This document shows positions 12,401 to 22,499 of a DNA stretch of 64,000 bases, piece after piece; within the stretch, counting starts at the first letter, position 1, and the number at the start of each line of letters is the position of its first letter. Location of the stretch: positions 2,664,001-2,728,000 of the forward strand of contig OX485803.1 of the NCBI GenBank assembly GCA_950295325.1, given 5' to 3'. Origin of the DNA: Polytrichum commune (lineage: Eukaryota > Streptophyta > Polytrichopsida > Polytrichales > Polytrichaceae). The notes under the pieces are model-generated. The model was given only the letters and a program-made list of their open reading frames with translations. It did no database searches and was not told the DNA's origin. The position numbers and the translations under genes are program-made.

Positions 12401-15400
12401 CACTTTAGTTGACTTTGAACGTGAGCATTGATAATCCAGGTCAATGCATGCAAATCGGAGGAAAAATATCTAAATGTGAGTATTCATGTCCACAAGCGGT
12501 TGTGACTTGCAACCTCAAAAGACCTAAACTATGCACTGCCAATCTCTCATTTTAACGGCCTGACCTCTTTTCGTACCAAATGCTGATGCTGTCCCTAACT
12601 TGAAGCTTAACTGACCTGAATCTTCAATGGATTTCCAGTGTAACCAGTGACAAGGTTGACTTCATCCATGAACGCTTTGGCAGCTGAGCGCACATACACC
12701 TTGTTCGTATCAGTTATATATCTGCTACCAAGAACACAAGTTAGTCAACCTGTAGAAACTCCACTAATCTGTCAAGAGGCAAGAATGTCAAAGAATGCAC
12801 AAGATCATATGGGTTGTAGAACATCACAATAATAAAGTTGGACGGTTACCCAATAAAGGGGGTTTCATCAGGGGCTTCCACAATGCCCACACTGGCCTGA
12901 ACAACCTTGCCCAAGAGTTTCAAACTGCTAGGATTCGTCTGTGCTATAGTCATTCTGAGTCCCTTGATTTTTGGTGTAGCACACAGTTGTTGGGTGCGCA
13001 CCTGTGACATACGGGCAACTTTGCATTAACATCAACATAAGAACAGTGTATCATGCAAGTCAAGGACCAGTCCCAAACATAGACAAGGATCAGAGAACAA
13101 TCAAAAGTGACCTACAGGTTCCTGAGGCTGAGAGCCCTGTAAAAGGTAGTCGTCTCCATTACTACATACTGCCGCTAGATAGAAGGGGTCTGGAACCTGG
13201 ACAAAATAAAGCAGCGTGTCAACCAACAGAATACCTTCATAAAGCCAGAAAATAACATCAAAACCAACGAAAATCAGCCAACAATAATAACATCAACATA
13301 CCACATGGTGAGAACATAATGTGCAAGTGTGGTGAATTTGAGAAGGCACCCTAAAAGAAAGAAAAACCAACCTCTCTGTTTCTCTGTTTCCCACTCAGAC
13401 CACCATCAGCATTTACAATCTCGAAAGTGGTAATATGACAATAACCAGTAATGGACATTTAAGAGCAGGCTATTTGCACCTGGTCTTCTTGAACTGAAGA
13501 ATAGCCAGCTGACTTCCTGTTGATATCTGGCCCTCCAATATCGATAAGGACAACACCCTTGCCCTCTAAGTCAGAAATATGCTCCCACTCATCACATCGG
13601 CTGTGAATGTTTCCATGTTGATTCCGCCACACTAAGACTTGGCCAGCTGCTGTTAGGGCTGCAAGATGGTGCTGACTTGCCTGCAAAACACCACTTAAAT
13701 CTTTTGAAGCAAATACAAGGAAAAGGAAGACTGATGGGGAGTTTGTGATCTTCAATATCTTGGCACATCGTGCATGCAGCTTTTGTGGATACAAGGTCGA
13801 GGTGAAAACTAAACAAAATAAGGATTGTATGCCCAGTAGTAGCTTTCATAGAAGCAGATCTGCAGAAGAATATGGTCAAGAAGACAGATCTAGAGGACCA
13901 TGAAAGGGACAGAGGACATATCTTTGTTATTCCTCATACATCCTGATTTAGATTGATTTAACTGCTGCAGAATATGATCAAAAATTGGAAGACATGTTCT
14001 TAGTGACAAGACCTTACACTTGCAAGTATTCATGTTTGTCGTTAACAGAGAATCTGCCAGCCTGCCTCTGCATTCTAATTCAGAGGATCCAAAACAAGGT
14101 CAACTTACAGTCAGATGTACTATTGGTGATGAGGTTGGCATCAATTTTGCAGCCATGAGCTCTACACATCTTGACCTATTCGAGTGCACTATTTCTCCCC
14201 ATCCAAAGTACTCAAGACCCTCAGCACTACTGGAAGTAGCAAATCGGACAGCTGCAAGAAGGGCAGGTGCAGAACTGTCTTCACTATCTTCATCATTGCC
14301 TTTGTCTTGATCACTAATCTCTGAAACACTGCATTGGACAACGTGATTGCCAGAAAAAATAAAACATGCAGACGTACACATGATCTTCAACCAAGAAGCA
14401 ACAACAAAACAATCACAACTGTTAAACGAAAATGAGCAATCCTTAGACTACCAGTTAGTTGACAACAATCAGAACTGTTAGACTAAGGATTGCTCAGATG
14501 AGTATCAAAAGATTCATTCGTCCATCAGTAAGAAGCCCTTCAACCTGCCGGTGATCCTGCAGAAACAGAGATCAGATCAACTAATCATCATCCACAATAA
14601 CACACTAGCAGCCTGGATTCAGTTGTGTTTCATGTCCCACTGCCACTGGCACCAACATGCATACAGAGCAATCAAATGCCATCACAACAACACTGATGAT
14701 CAGCCCCAATCACAAACGAACATACATCAATGACTTGAATGATCTCAGATCTTTATAAGCAAGGTATGGGTCAGGAAGTAATGAGGAGACAACTAGGAAC
14801 CCAGAGTCCTGAAAGGATGTGTCCATAAGAGTTTCCATTTCCCCAGAAAGCTACCAGATACAACACGAAAAAATTGTGGAGTGACATCAGTAGTGACTCT
14901 GGGTTCCTAGTCCTCAGCCAAGTGGACCAAAAGATTCAAGGAAACAGATATGTGAGACTGGCAAGCCCTATAAGTATAGGTAGCCACCTTCAAAAAGGTC
15001 TTGAATTTCAACTCACAATAATTTTATTCCAAAAAAGACAAATTCCGATGGCCACACGGCAATTTCAGACAATGGACAGGCCAAAAATATGCCAGAGTTT
15101 CTCAATTCAGTCGATCATATACACAGTCCAACCAACTCATCACTGTCACGTAAAGGAAATAAGTAACAGCCACTTGTCTGTCTGTCCTGTCTGTCTGTCT
15201 GTCCCCTTGTTCCGCATGGTACAAAGCTGGGAACCCAGAGTCACAAAAGTGTTTGCGGCATACGTCCAGTCATGTCACGCGCTTGATACAAGAAGCTCTT
15301 ATGAACACATCCACGATCACTTAAGGTCTCTAAGCTCCCTATGAGAGCTCCTACTGCTACATCGAGTCAGCACAAAGCCCAACTACTTAAAGACTTTGGG

Positions 15401-18400
15401 CAGCTGATGCCTTTCCTAGACACAAAGCAACCTACACTTCTGTACAGAACCTTTTGTCTTCTGAATGCTGGCCTCCTCCCCACTATATCACAACTTACCT
15501 TTTTGCTTTCGCTGGACGACCACGTTTCTTTGGCTGAGCTCCATCTCTGCAACATAACCCCCAATTATGAGAAACAAAATTCAAAGAATTAGGAAGCTAG
15601 AAGAAATGCTGTTTCTGATTTATGTGTGGTATTGAACAGCAAGATGTCTTGAACTAAAAGCACAAAAGTCTATATGCAGTAGAACTCTGAACAGAAAAGA
15701 GATTTTTTGTTACATATTTATACAGTAAACAGTATGGAAAAGAAGCAAATATAAGCTCCACAATTAACTTGCAGTGCATCCAAGAGAAATCTCAATGAAA
15801 CACAAGAGTGGCACATACTATTGTCTAACTGTTGACATCAGGTCAGAACTATAAGTCGCCACCACTTCTTACAAGTCGCCCCAGTGCATTATATCTGATT
15901 TGAGACAGTGTCTGCCGACGGAAGAAAGACTGCAAACCTAATACCAAGAATGCCACTTGAAAAAAGTAACTATCACCTCCATCACTAATACTACCCTAAA
16001 ACTTCCTGACAGCAGCTGGTACAGAGTAGATGTCAGGATGTTGATGAAATTAGGAAGAAATTCAACTATCTTCATGACAAACAGTAAACCAATGCAAAAA
16101 CCTTCATATTTTTATCAGCTCTTTGACAAATAATTTTTTAAATAATCCTGCAGAGTGTATCTGTCACATTGCAGGAAGCAATAGGAAGAGCCAAAATGAA
16201 GATGTGTACATGTTGGAAAACAGAGCATAGTGAAAACTACTAGATCACATACTGGTAAGACTAATGTTCCCGTTCATTTTCCTTGCTTATGTACAGGAAA
16301 GTTCTCTTACTAATTGACAAGGGTAGCATGAACACAAATTCAAATTCACTAAGTGAGAACTATTACCCGGCAGGACTTTGTGTTTTCGTATCAGCTTTTT
16401 TTGGTGTAGCAACTTTTTGCTTCTTTGCTGGTGATTCTTCAGCTGTTTTCCCTGGGGATGTAGGCTGAGCCCTTGTCTTGGTAGGAGTTGACTGACCTTC
16501 TTCTGTCACAAGTGTCTTTCTGATCTCCTTTATGGTAAGCTCTTCAACGTCACCATCTTCATACCGTACCTGAATAACAATGGGTAAAATAACTATGAGA
16601 ATACCGCACTTTGCAGAGCTCATTACATATGGCGATAAGATGAGCTTAAAGTCCATCTCATTGATTTTTAAACTTGTCATTACCTCCCGACAACTGGACT
16701 AAAACTTTACTAACCAATCAGAAATAGAATGAAGTTCCCCACCTTGTAGTATTTAGCTTTTGGATCATAGCCGATAATTTCTCCAGAGAACAACTTGGAA
16801 CCAAATTTCTTCTTGGTTGTACTTCCAATAAGCATGGCTCCTTCAGTTTGGGCAGGCGAACCCCCTGAAGCTGCACCTTTTGCCTTTGCCCGAGGCGACC
16901 GCACAGACTTTGAATCATCTTGGTCACCTGTTGAACTGGTCTTGCGTGTTGAAGGTTTGCTCTCTGATGAACTTTCGCCACTTGCCTTCCCATCAGCCTT
17001 CCCTTTCTTCCCGGACTTGGCCTTTAATTGTGTCTTTAAGGAGTCTTCCTTCTTAGGTCTTCCTCTTCCTTTCTTTCCCCCTGTTTTCTGTTCTTTTGGA
17101 GTTGTTGATTCACCAGCCTTCTTTTTCTCAGTAGAATGCACTTCAGAGACCTCCCCTACTGCTGGCTTTGCTCCCGCGGACTTCTTGGGTGTAGCTGGTT
17201 TGTCAGTCTTTGCTGCTTTGGGGCTCTTTGGCTCCTTAGCCTGAGCTTTCTCTGCGGAAGGCTTTCTTCCTCTCTGTTTCTTGGCAGGGCTGCAACAACC
17301 ATGACCAATACATGACAATAAAAATATGTTTCACATTACCTGGAAAGAACCTAGACTCCCTAGTAAAGGTGACTGTAGATCTTGGGAATAAGCTTGAAAA
17401 TCAGGTGCAGCAGGGGTTGCATACAATATAATAATTGAGGGCATATGTATGAAAGGAATGAAATTGACACTAAAGGGCAAGGCATGAAGTCTATGGCTTA
17501 AATTCATGAGGTTTTCTAAGCATAGACTTTATGCCATATCCTTTTGATCGACTGAACAACCTATCAGAATTACATCGCCTTACAACAAAATATAATTTAA
17601 AATGGATTTATCTGGAACTGACCTCTTGGCATCACTATCTGCATTAGCTAGAGGTCTCTTCTTGGTAGCTTTGGCAGCAGATTTGACCTGCTCTGCAACA
17701 CTTGCATCTACAAGAATTTTTTCAAGTTCTTTGTATTCCAACTCCTCTTCATCACCATCATCATAAACCACCTACAGAGACACATCCATTATTAGAAACT
17801 CTCTGCCAATATGAAGGTTCCAAGCACTATGCAGACAGGTTCAGCTCTGAGCACCAACTATTGAGTACAAACTCAGAACTTTACCTGGCTCAATAGAAGT
17901 CACTGCCAGACACCTAATCATCTCACATCAGTGCAACTGATTCTAGAGGTGGATGCAGGCAAAGCATCTTTCTTTCTTTTATCATATTGGAACGTTTTGG
18001 ATCCATGATTTGGTTTTGAGAGCTACATAACAAGACAACATATTACTCAATACATGCTCGTACCTTATACCACTTTGTCTCTGCATCAAATGCCATCACC
18101 TGACCAGCATACTTTTTCCTGCCAAACTTCTTCACAACTGATTGACCTTTCAATGTTTCCCCAGGTCCATGGTTCACTACTGCTGGCTGCTCACCCTGCA
18201 CAGGTTATCCGAAAAAACTTACTGAGCTGAGCAGCTCCACAACAGAAACATGTCTCTTCCATAGGATTCAAAGAATACTAAATGCCATGAGCGTGAGGCC
18301 TTGGTTCTGAATGCCCACCTCCACAGGTTCTGGTGCAGTATTACCGTTTCCATACTTTCCTGCCACAAAAAAAAGCAACAAACAATGAATGTGTGACCTA

Positions 18401-18916
18401 ATTAAGCCTCTCGCTCATCATTCTCCTACTCACATAAAACACGACTCCACACTGATGATGAGAAGAAAAGATAAAGAAAATACAGAAGGGAAAGTACAAC
18501 GAGATTTCCAATGCAGAGAAAAACATAAACCCATCAGGGCATACGAGAACACGTCATCTCACCAGAAAAATCTTCACAGCAAAGTTTACAGCCATATTGG
18601 TGTATACCAGACACTTTCAGGAGAGTTTTGTTTAGGGTGCATAAAACTCTCCCATTATGATGACAGTGGACAGTTTACTTTTTTTTCTCCTGAAATCATC
18701 ATTTGTTGCACAGGAGAAGAAATGGAAAGTTTGCACTGACCCCCATTGAGTGAAGCATTTGCAGCGATGGCAGCCACGGGTGGGGGGGGGACGACGTTCG
18801 TTGTTGTCATCACCTGCTGCGTAAAGAGTTTAGTGGCTTCAAGTAGCACTGCAGCCTCGCCTGTAGAAGTGAGCACTCCCCCTGTAGCCGTTGCTGTTGC
18901 TGTTGCTGCTGCTGTT

Positions 18917-18951
<35 letters not shown>

Positions 18952-19804
18952 TGCTGTGGTCGTAAGTACCTGCTCCTGTGATATCCCCCCATCGTCCTCC
19001 AACTGTTCCCACTTCAAAAAACAATGAGCAAGCTTACCCCAAGGCTTTTATCCTTCCGCAAGGAAAAATCATACGTCTACAGAAGAGCCATTCCAAAGAC
19101 ATGAGAACAAAAGTGCAAACAATACAATATAATGTCTTCAGATATAGAAAGGACACCCTACCCTAACACCCCAAATACCCTGAACCGGATACAAAACCAA
19201 CTCCCTCCCATTTTAAAGACACCCCGAGGCACCTAAAAGTTGCCCCTTACAGTCATTTCCCGAGGCTCTAAAACACATGCTGGTCGAGATACTCGACATG
19301 CAGTGCACCAAAACCACACATAAAAACTATGTCTTCTCTTCACCCCAACCGAGGAATGTGCCTCGGATTACTTTACTCGTGAGCGCCATTTTTGCCCAAA
19401 GGGTTAGGCCGGCAAGTAACTCTCTCTCTCTCTCACACACACAACGACCCCAAACAAGCAGACCTAAGGGCATTATTCATCCCCAAACTCGGTGGGTATT
19501 GTATTGCCTTCAAGAGCGCAATGCCCTCCCTCGGCCACAACAAGAACCGCAAAGAAAGAAATCGCCTCACTCACTGTCCCCCACTTCATTTCCACTTGGG
19601 ACAAAAGAAAAAGTAAACCAAAGGAATCAAAAAGACTCGGGGAGAGAAAGCTCTCAATGGCCATTTTGGCAGAGGTGAAGAAGGGGGACCAGGAAAGAAA
19701 AAGGAAGGGAAGAAGAAGAGAAGAAGAAGAAGATAGCGGCAGAGAAAGTGAAACTGAAGCCGCACCTGGTCCGGTGCGAGCTCCATCAGATCGAAGTCCG
19801 CCAT
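9492..19804 (-). CDS. Tudor-Tudor-AT-hook-RCC1 chromatin-type protein, 16 exons
   Basis: Exons (minus strand, 5' to 3'): 19804-19766, 19011-18741, 18359-18319, 18195-18064, 17771-17623, 17289-16743, 16569-16367, 15546-15499, 14328-14109, 13680-13480, 13196-13116, 13001-12850, 12721-12616, 12048-11881, 10914-10587, 9604-9492. All introns are GT-AG, phases agree, and the sum is 2799 nt (932 residues plus TGA). Start: ATG at 19804, beginning MADFDLMEL. Residues 25-60 are Thr/Ala-rich. Tudor-like domains lie at about 129-182 and 366-414, each ending in an acidic Y-[DE]-DGD-x-EEL strand. A Lys/Ser/Pro-rich linker separates them, with AT-hook cores RGRPKK near 286 and KKRGRP near 467. Residues 477-932 carry RCC1-type repeats (for example CGGVYHAIILTDNGQAWTWG). 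Tudor domains commonly bind methylated histone tails and AT-hooks bind DNA, so a nuclear chromatin role is inferred. The two halves could be separate genes, but the phases argue for one. Confidence 0.82.
9770..10553. repeat. Tandem duplication inside the last intron of the Tudor-RCC1 gene
   Basis: Two diverged copies of a segment of about 350-400 bases lie head to tail: roughly 9770-10090 and 10140-10553. Shared landmarks are the CTGCCCAGGGTAAG stretch (about 10007 and 10338), the gacttccaac stretch (about 9911 and 10223) and the cactatttacca stretch (about 10027 and 10487). The second copy ends about 35 bases before exon 15, so the duplication lengthened the intron without touching coding sequence. 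Confidence 0.65.
10945..11290 (+). repeat. Copy of the dispersed ~350 bp repeat inside an intron
   Basis: This copy lies in the intron between exons 14 and 15 of the Tudor-RCC1 gene. It shares landmarks with the copies near 7370-7660 and 20785-21110: CCCACTTCTCCTAGGATATG, then AGCAAATCCAAATC, then a GTTGACTA stretch, then a GTAGTCC-containing stretch and a final CACATACCACTCAAA-like end. No coding sequence was seen, and the termini are not clear enough to assign a transposon class. Confidence 0.6.
18885..18962 (-). repeat. Coding ACA/GCA triplet microsatellite
   Basis: An imperfect run of ACA and GCA triplets on the minus strand lies inside exon 2 of the Tudor-RCC1 gene. In the frame fixed by both flanking splice junctions it reads as a Thr/Ala tract. 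One of the other frames would read poly-Gln, and that frame does not join to the neighbouring exons. Confidence 0.75.
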
Positions 19805-20740
19805 AGCCACACTTACTACTGGGTCACCGAAACCGGCCAACTCCGAGGGCGCAATCCCTTATTCCCTTTCCCACCCCAACTTGCGTAGTACTATCAGTCG
19901 CAAACCCTCCTGCCTCCTCACAAGGCCGCTCTGTCGCCCTCAAAATGGCGGCAGCGCAACCGACGCCGCGGGACCCAGGCTCTCCTAGTTAGTAGTCCCC
20001 GTTCCCTCCTCCTCCTCCTCCTCCACCTCCTCGCCCTCTAGCTAGCTGCTTCAGTCCCTGCACCATCCACTGCACCCCCCACACCTCCTCCTCCTCCCCC
20101 TCCTGCTTGCCTGCCTGCCACTGCCACTGCCACCTCGGCCCCAGAAAGATCCCTCCCACTCACTAAGCGCCAAGCCTCCTCCTCCTCCACCACCTCAATT
20201 ACAAGCCCACCCCGGCACCCTCTCCCGCAGCATGAATGTCACAGCCCCGTTCCCCCGCCCCGGAACGCACCAAAAGGGCGCAAAACCTCGGCAAAACTCC
20301 CAAAAAACTATGGAAACCTCGTAAAAAGGCCAGGGAAAAGCGAGAATATTCGCCAATATTGGCGGATAAATTGAGTGCGTGCTGGCTGTTGCGGCCGTGA
20401 CGAGATTACCGGGTCAGCAGCCAGGGGGAGGGCGAGCACAGCAAGGCCAAAGGAAGGGGTGAGAATCTGGGCGCGAGGTTGTTGTAGCTGGCGATGGCGA
20501 GTGCGTGCAGGCAGGCAGGCGCCCGGGGGGGGGGGGGAGAGAACCCGAGGCGAAGGCCAGCCTTCTCGCGAACAGGTCGGTCGCAACCCCAAGCGGAGAG
20601 TGGAGTGGTAGGTAGGTAGCGAAGGGGGAGTGGGTGGCAGGTAGGTACGTGGGCGAGAGTGGTAGGTCGGTCGCGAGGGCGGGAGGAGTTCAAACCCGAA
20701 TGGGCTTGTCCTTGCAAAGGCGCCATACTTACCTCGTGGG
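19805..20740 (-). promoter_or_regulatory. GC-rich presumptive promoter and 5' UTR of the Tudor-RCC1 gene
   Basis: The roughly 930 bases upstream of the ATG at 19804 are far richer in G and C than the flanking repeat DNA. They carry pyrimidine-rich runs on the plus strand (repeated CTC near 20008-20035) and a 13-base G run at 20525-20537. No convincing TATA box or ORF was found. The stretch stops where the dispersed repeat near 20741 begins, as expected for a promoter bounded by repeat DNA. The transcription start cannot be placed by eye, and a non-coding first exon is possible. Confidence 0.45.
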
Positions 20741-21360
20741 AGGGGGGGTGGGGTTTGGGAGGAAAGGGGGGGGGGGCTTAAGGTAGGTGGGCCTTAAATG
20801 GACACTTTTCCCAACTAGCCCACTTCTCCTAGGATATGAAACATGCAATTTAGTACATCATGGTAATTGGCGAATCTAAATCGAGGCCACTTTTCTCGTC
20901 ATTTTTATAGATCACACTGATATCTTTGTTAATTGTTAAGGTGAAGGTTCTCGTGTTCAGTAAATGATCGTCGTATAGGTTCTTCTAACTATGTTGACAA
21001 TTGAGCTTGGAATAGTTACCATAGTATGGGCATGGTGTTTAATCTCTTTGAAGCACGTGTCTTGGAGCTCCACCCAACCACATACCAACTCAAATATGGT
21101 TGGGGTGAACGAACCCGTACATTGGTTTCTTGGAGGCAAGGGTTTAGGCATCCCAACAAGGAACGAGTGTATGGGTTGGTTCACCCAAATCCTCAAATAC
21201 AAGTTGTCTGATAAGAAAAGTAACCGAATGTTACGTGTGTCTACCTTAACCTCCTAAAATTTTTAGGATGCACCGTTTGTGTGCGAATACCTTACCACAC
21301 ACTCCTCACACTTCGTGATAAGCTAGGGCCTAAACGATCCTCGTTTTGTTTCCCAATTTA
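20741..21360 (+). repeat. Dispersed ~350 bp repeat copy and flanks
   Basis: The CCCACTTCTCCTAGGATATG landmark at about 20819 begins a copy running to about 21110. A 95 bp mini-element (21097-21191) is inserted in its end. No coding sequence was seen. Confidence 0.55.
21097..21191. mobile_element. hAT-like 95 bp mini-element, copy 1
   Basis: It is flanked by a perfect 8 bp duplication CTCAAATA (21089-21096 and 21192-21199). The ends form an inverted repeat around GGGTGAACCAACCC. Between them lies GGGTTTAGGCATCC, shared with the copy at 51637-51730. The 8 bp duplication is the hAT signature. It has inserted into a dispersed repeat whose unoccupied form is seen in other copies. Confidence 0.7.
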
Positions 21361-21540
21361 GGGTGGGTTTACACTAGGGTGCAAGCTCAAAGAAACTTCA
21401 AACTCAAGCAATCCTATTGGGCAAGGGTAAATGTTTGGATTGCCATTTACACTAGGTATTGGATGGGTTGGGTTGGGTTTGGGAGGGAGGGAGGGGGGGG
21501 GGGAGGGAGGGAGGGAGGTTAGGGTTAACTAAACCTCACA
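21361..21540. mobile_element. Partial MITE, family H4, plus G-rich tract
   Basis: After a TTA (21358-21360) the left end GGGTGGGTTTACACTAGGGT begins a family-H4 element whose right end is not clear. A G-rich run of GGGAGGG units lies at 21480-21520. Confidence 0.4.
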
Positions 21541-21578
21541 AACTCTTAGGAGGCCCATATGTGTGTGTGAGCAACTTA

Positions 21579-21905
21579 GGGATGCTTTACACTAGGAGTC
21601 AAGGCCATGAAATATTGGGGCCAACTTAACCAATATTTGAGTTCTTTTGAAGCTCGAGTTGGCCTCAAGTTTGTGTACTCGTAGGCCCCAAGGCCCTTTG
21701 TTGCCCCCCCCCCCCCAATCCATGAGGGTTCCTTTTGTGCCTTGGGGGCCATCTCAAGGCCAACATTTTATAGATTAAAATATTCAATTAATTGTTGGCC
21801 TTGACTCCTAGTCTAAAGCTCTTCGGGTTGGCCTTAAGCTCTCAACCAAAAAGATAGTGAGATTTCCCTCAGCCCTTGGCCTTGACTCCTAGTGTAAAGT
21901 GGGCC
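21579..21905. mobile_element. MITE, family H3, 327 bp, TSD TTA
   Basis: The left end GGGATGCTTTACACTAGGAG and the inverted right end match for about 28 bases with few changes. It is flanked by TTA at 21576-21578 and 21906-21908. The TTA duplication and GGG start suggest the PIF/Harbinger superfamily. A C run of 13 or more bases lies inside (about 21704-21716). Confidence 0.8.
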
Positions 21906-22005
21906 TTATTGCGCTCTCTTCACAACTCGTGATAAGTTGGTGTTAATGTGAGTAGGGTACTACACGATGATTGTTCTATTTCCAATTAGGGTGGGTTTAC
22001 ACTAA

Positions 22006-22495
22006 GGGCCACTTCACACGCGAGACTGAATGCCCATGACCAGTACATGTCGAGCACTCTCATTGGTGGAAAGGGCAGAGCCGGTCCAAGTTCGCTTCAC
22101 ACTACACTTGAGGGACCAACAGAGTATGTGTGTGCATGATGAATGTAAAGTCTACATGGCATTCCTACATGGCATCGAATGGATCATGTTTCATGGTCAC
22201 TTGGATATTTTCCAAAAACCACTTCTTGGAGGTAGGCCTAACACAAAACCGGGAGACCATGGCGCACGAACGTTGGTTTATTATATTTTAACATGTATGA
22301 GGGACCCCACATGAATACAAAATCATTGAAATAGCATTTGGTTGAGAGCCCGGTCACGTAGAACTTCGCACTACACTTGAGAGTCCATGACCACACCACA
22401 TGATTTTGGAGGTGTCTTGGGACCGCCTTTGAACACTTTCTTTTGGGCTCTCGCAATTTCATGGGCACGGCTCTTGGCTCGCGTGTGAAGTGGCC
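22006..22495. mobile_element. MITE, family H1, 490 bp, nested, TSD TAA
   Basis: The inverted ends GGGCCACTTCACACGCGAG and CTCGCGTGTGAAGTGGCC are nearly perfect, flanked by TAA at 22003-22005 and 22496-22498. It sits inside a family-H4 element: the sequence left of it (GGGTGGGTTTACAC) continues to its right (GGTGCAAAACC) as in uninterrupted H4 copies. Confidence 0.88.
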
Positions 22496-22499
22496 TAAG

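Noticed and set aside
14500-14566. Possible extra exon between the AT-hook exon and the RCC1 part
   Set aside because: A CAG acceptor is present, but joining it in phase gives a stop within about 15 codons, whereas skipping it keeps an open frame into 14328-14109. It could be an alternative terminal exon.
16795-17244. 149-codon plus-strand frame
   Set aside because: It is the shadow of the Lys/Ser-rich exon 6 of the Tudor-RCC1 gene.
18810-18992. Poly-Gln protein on the minus strand
   Set aside because: This frame does not join to neighbouring exons; the frame fixed by splice phases reads Thr/Ala instead.
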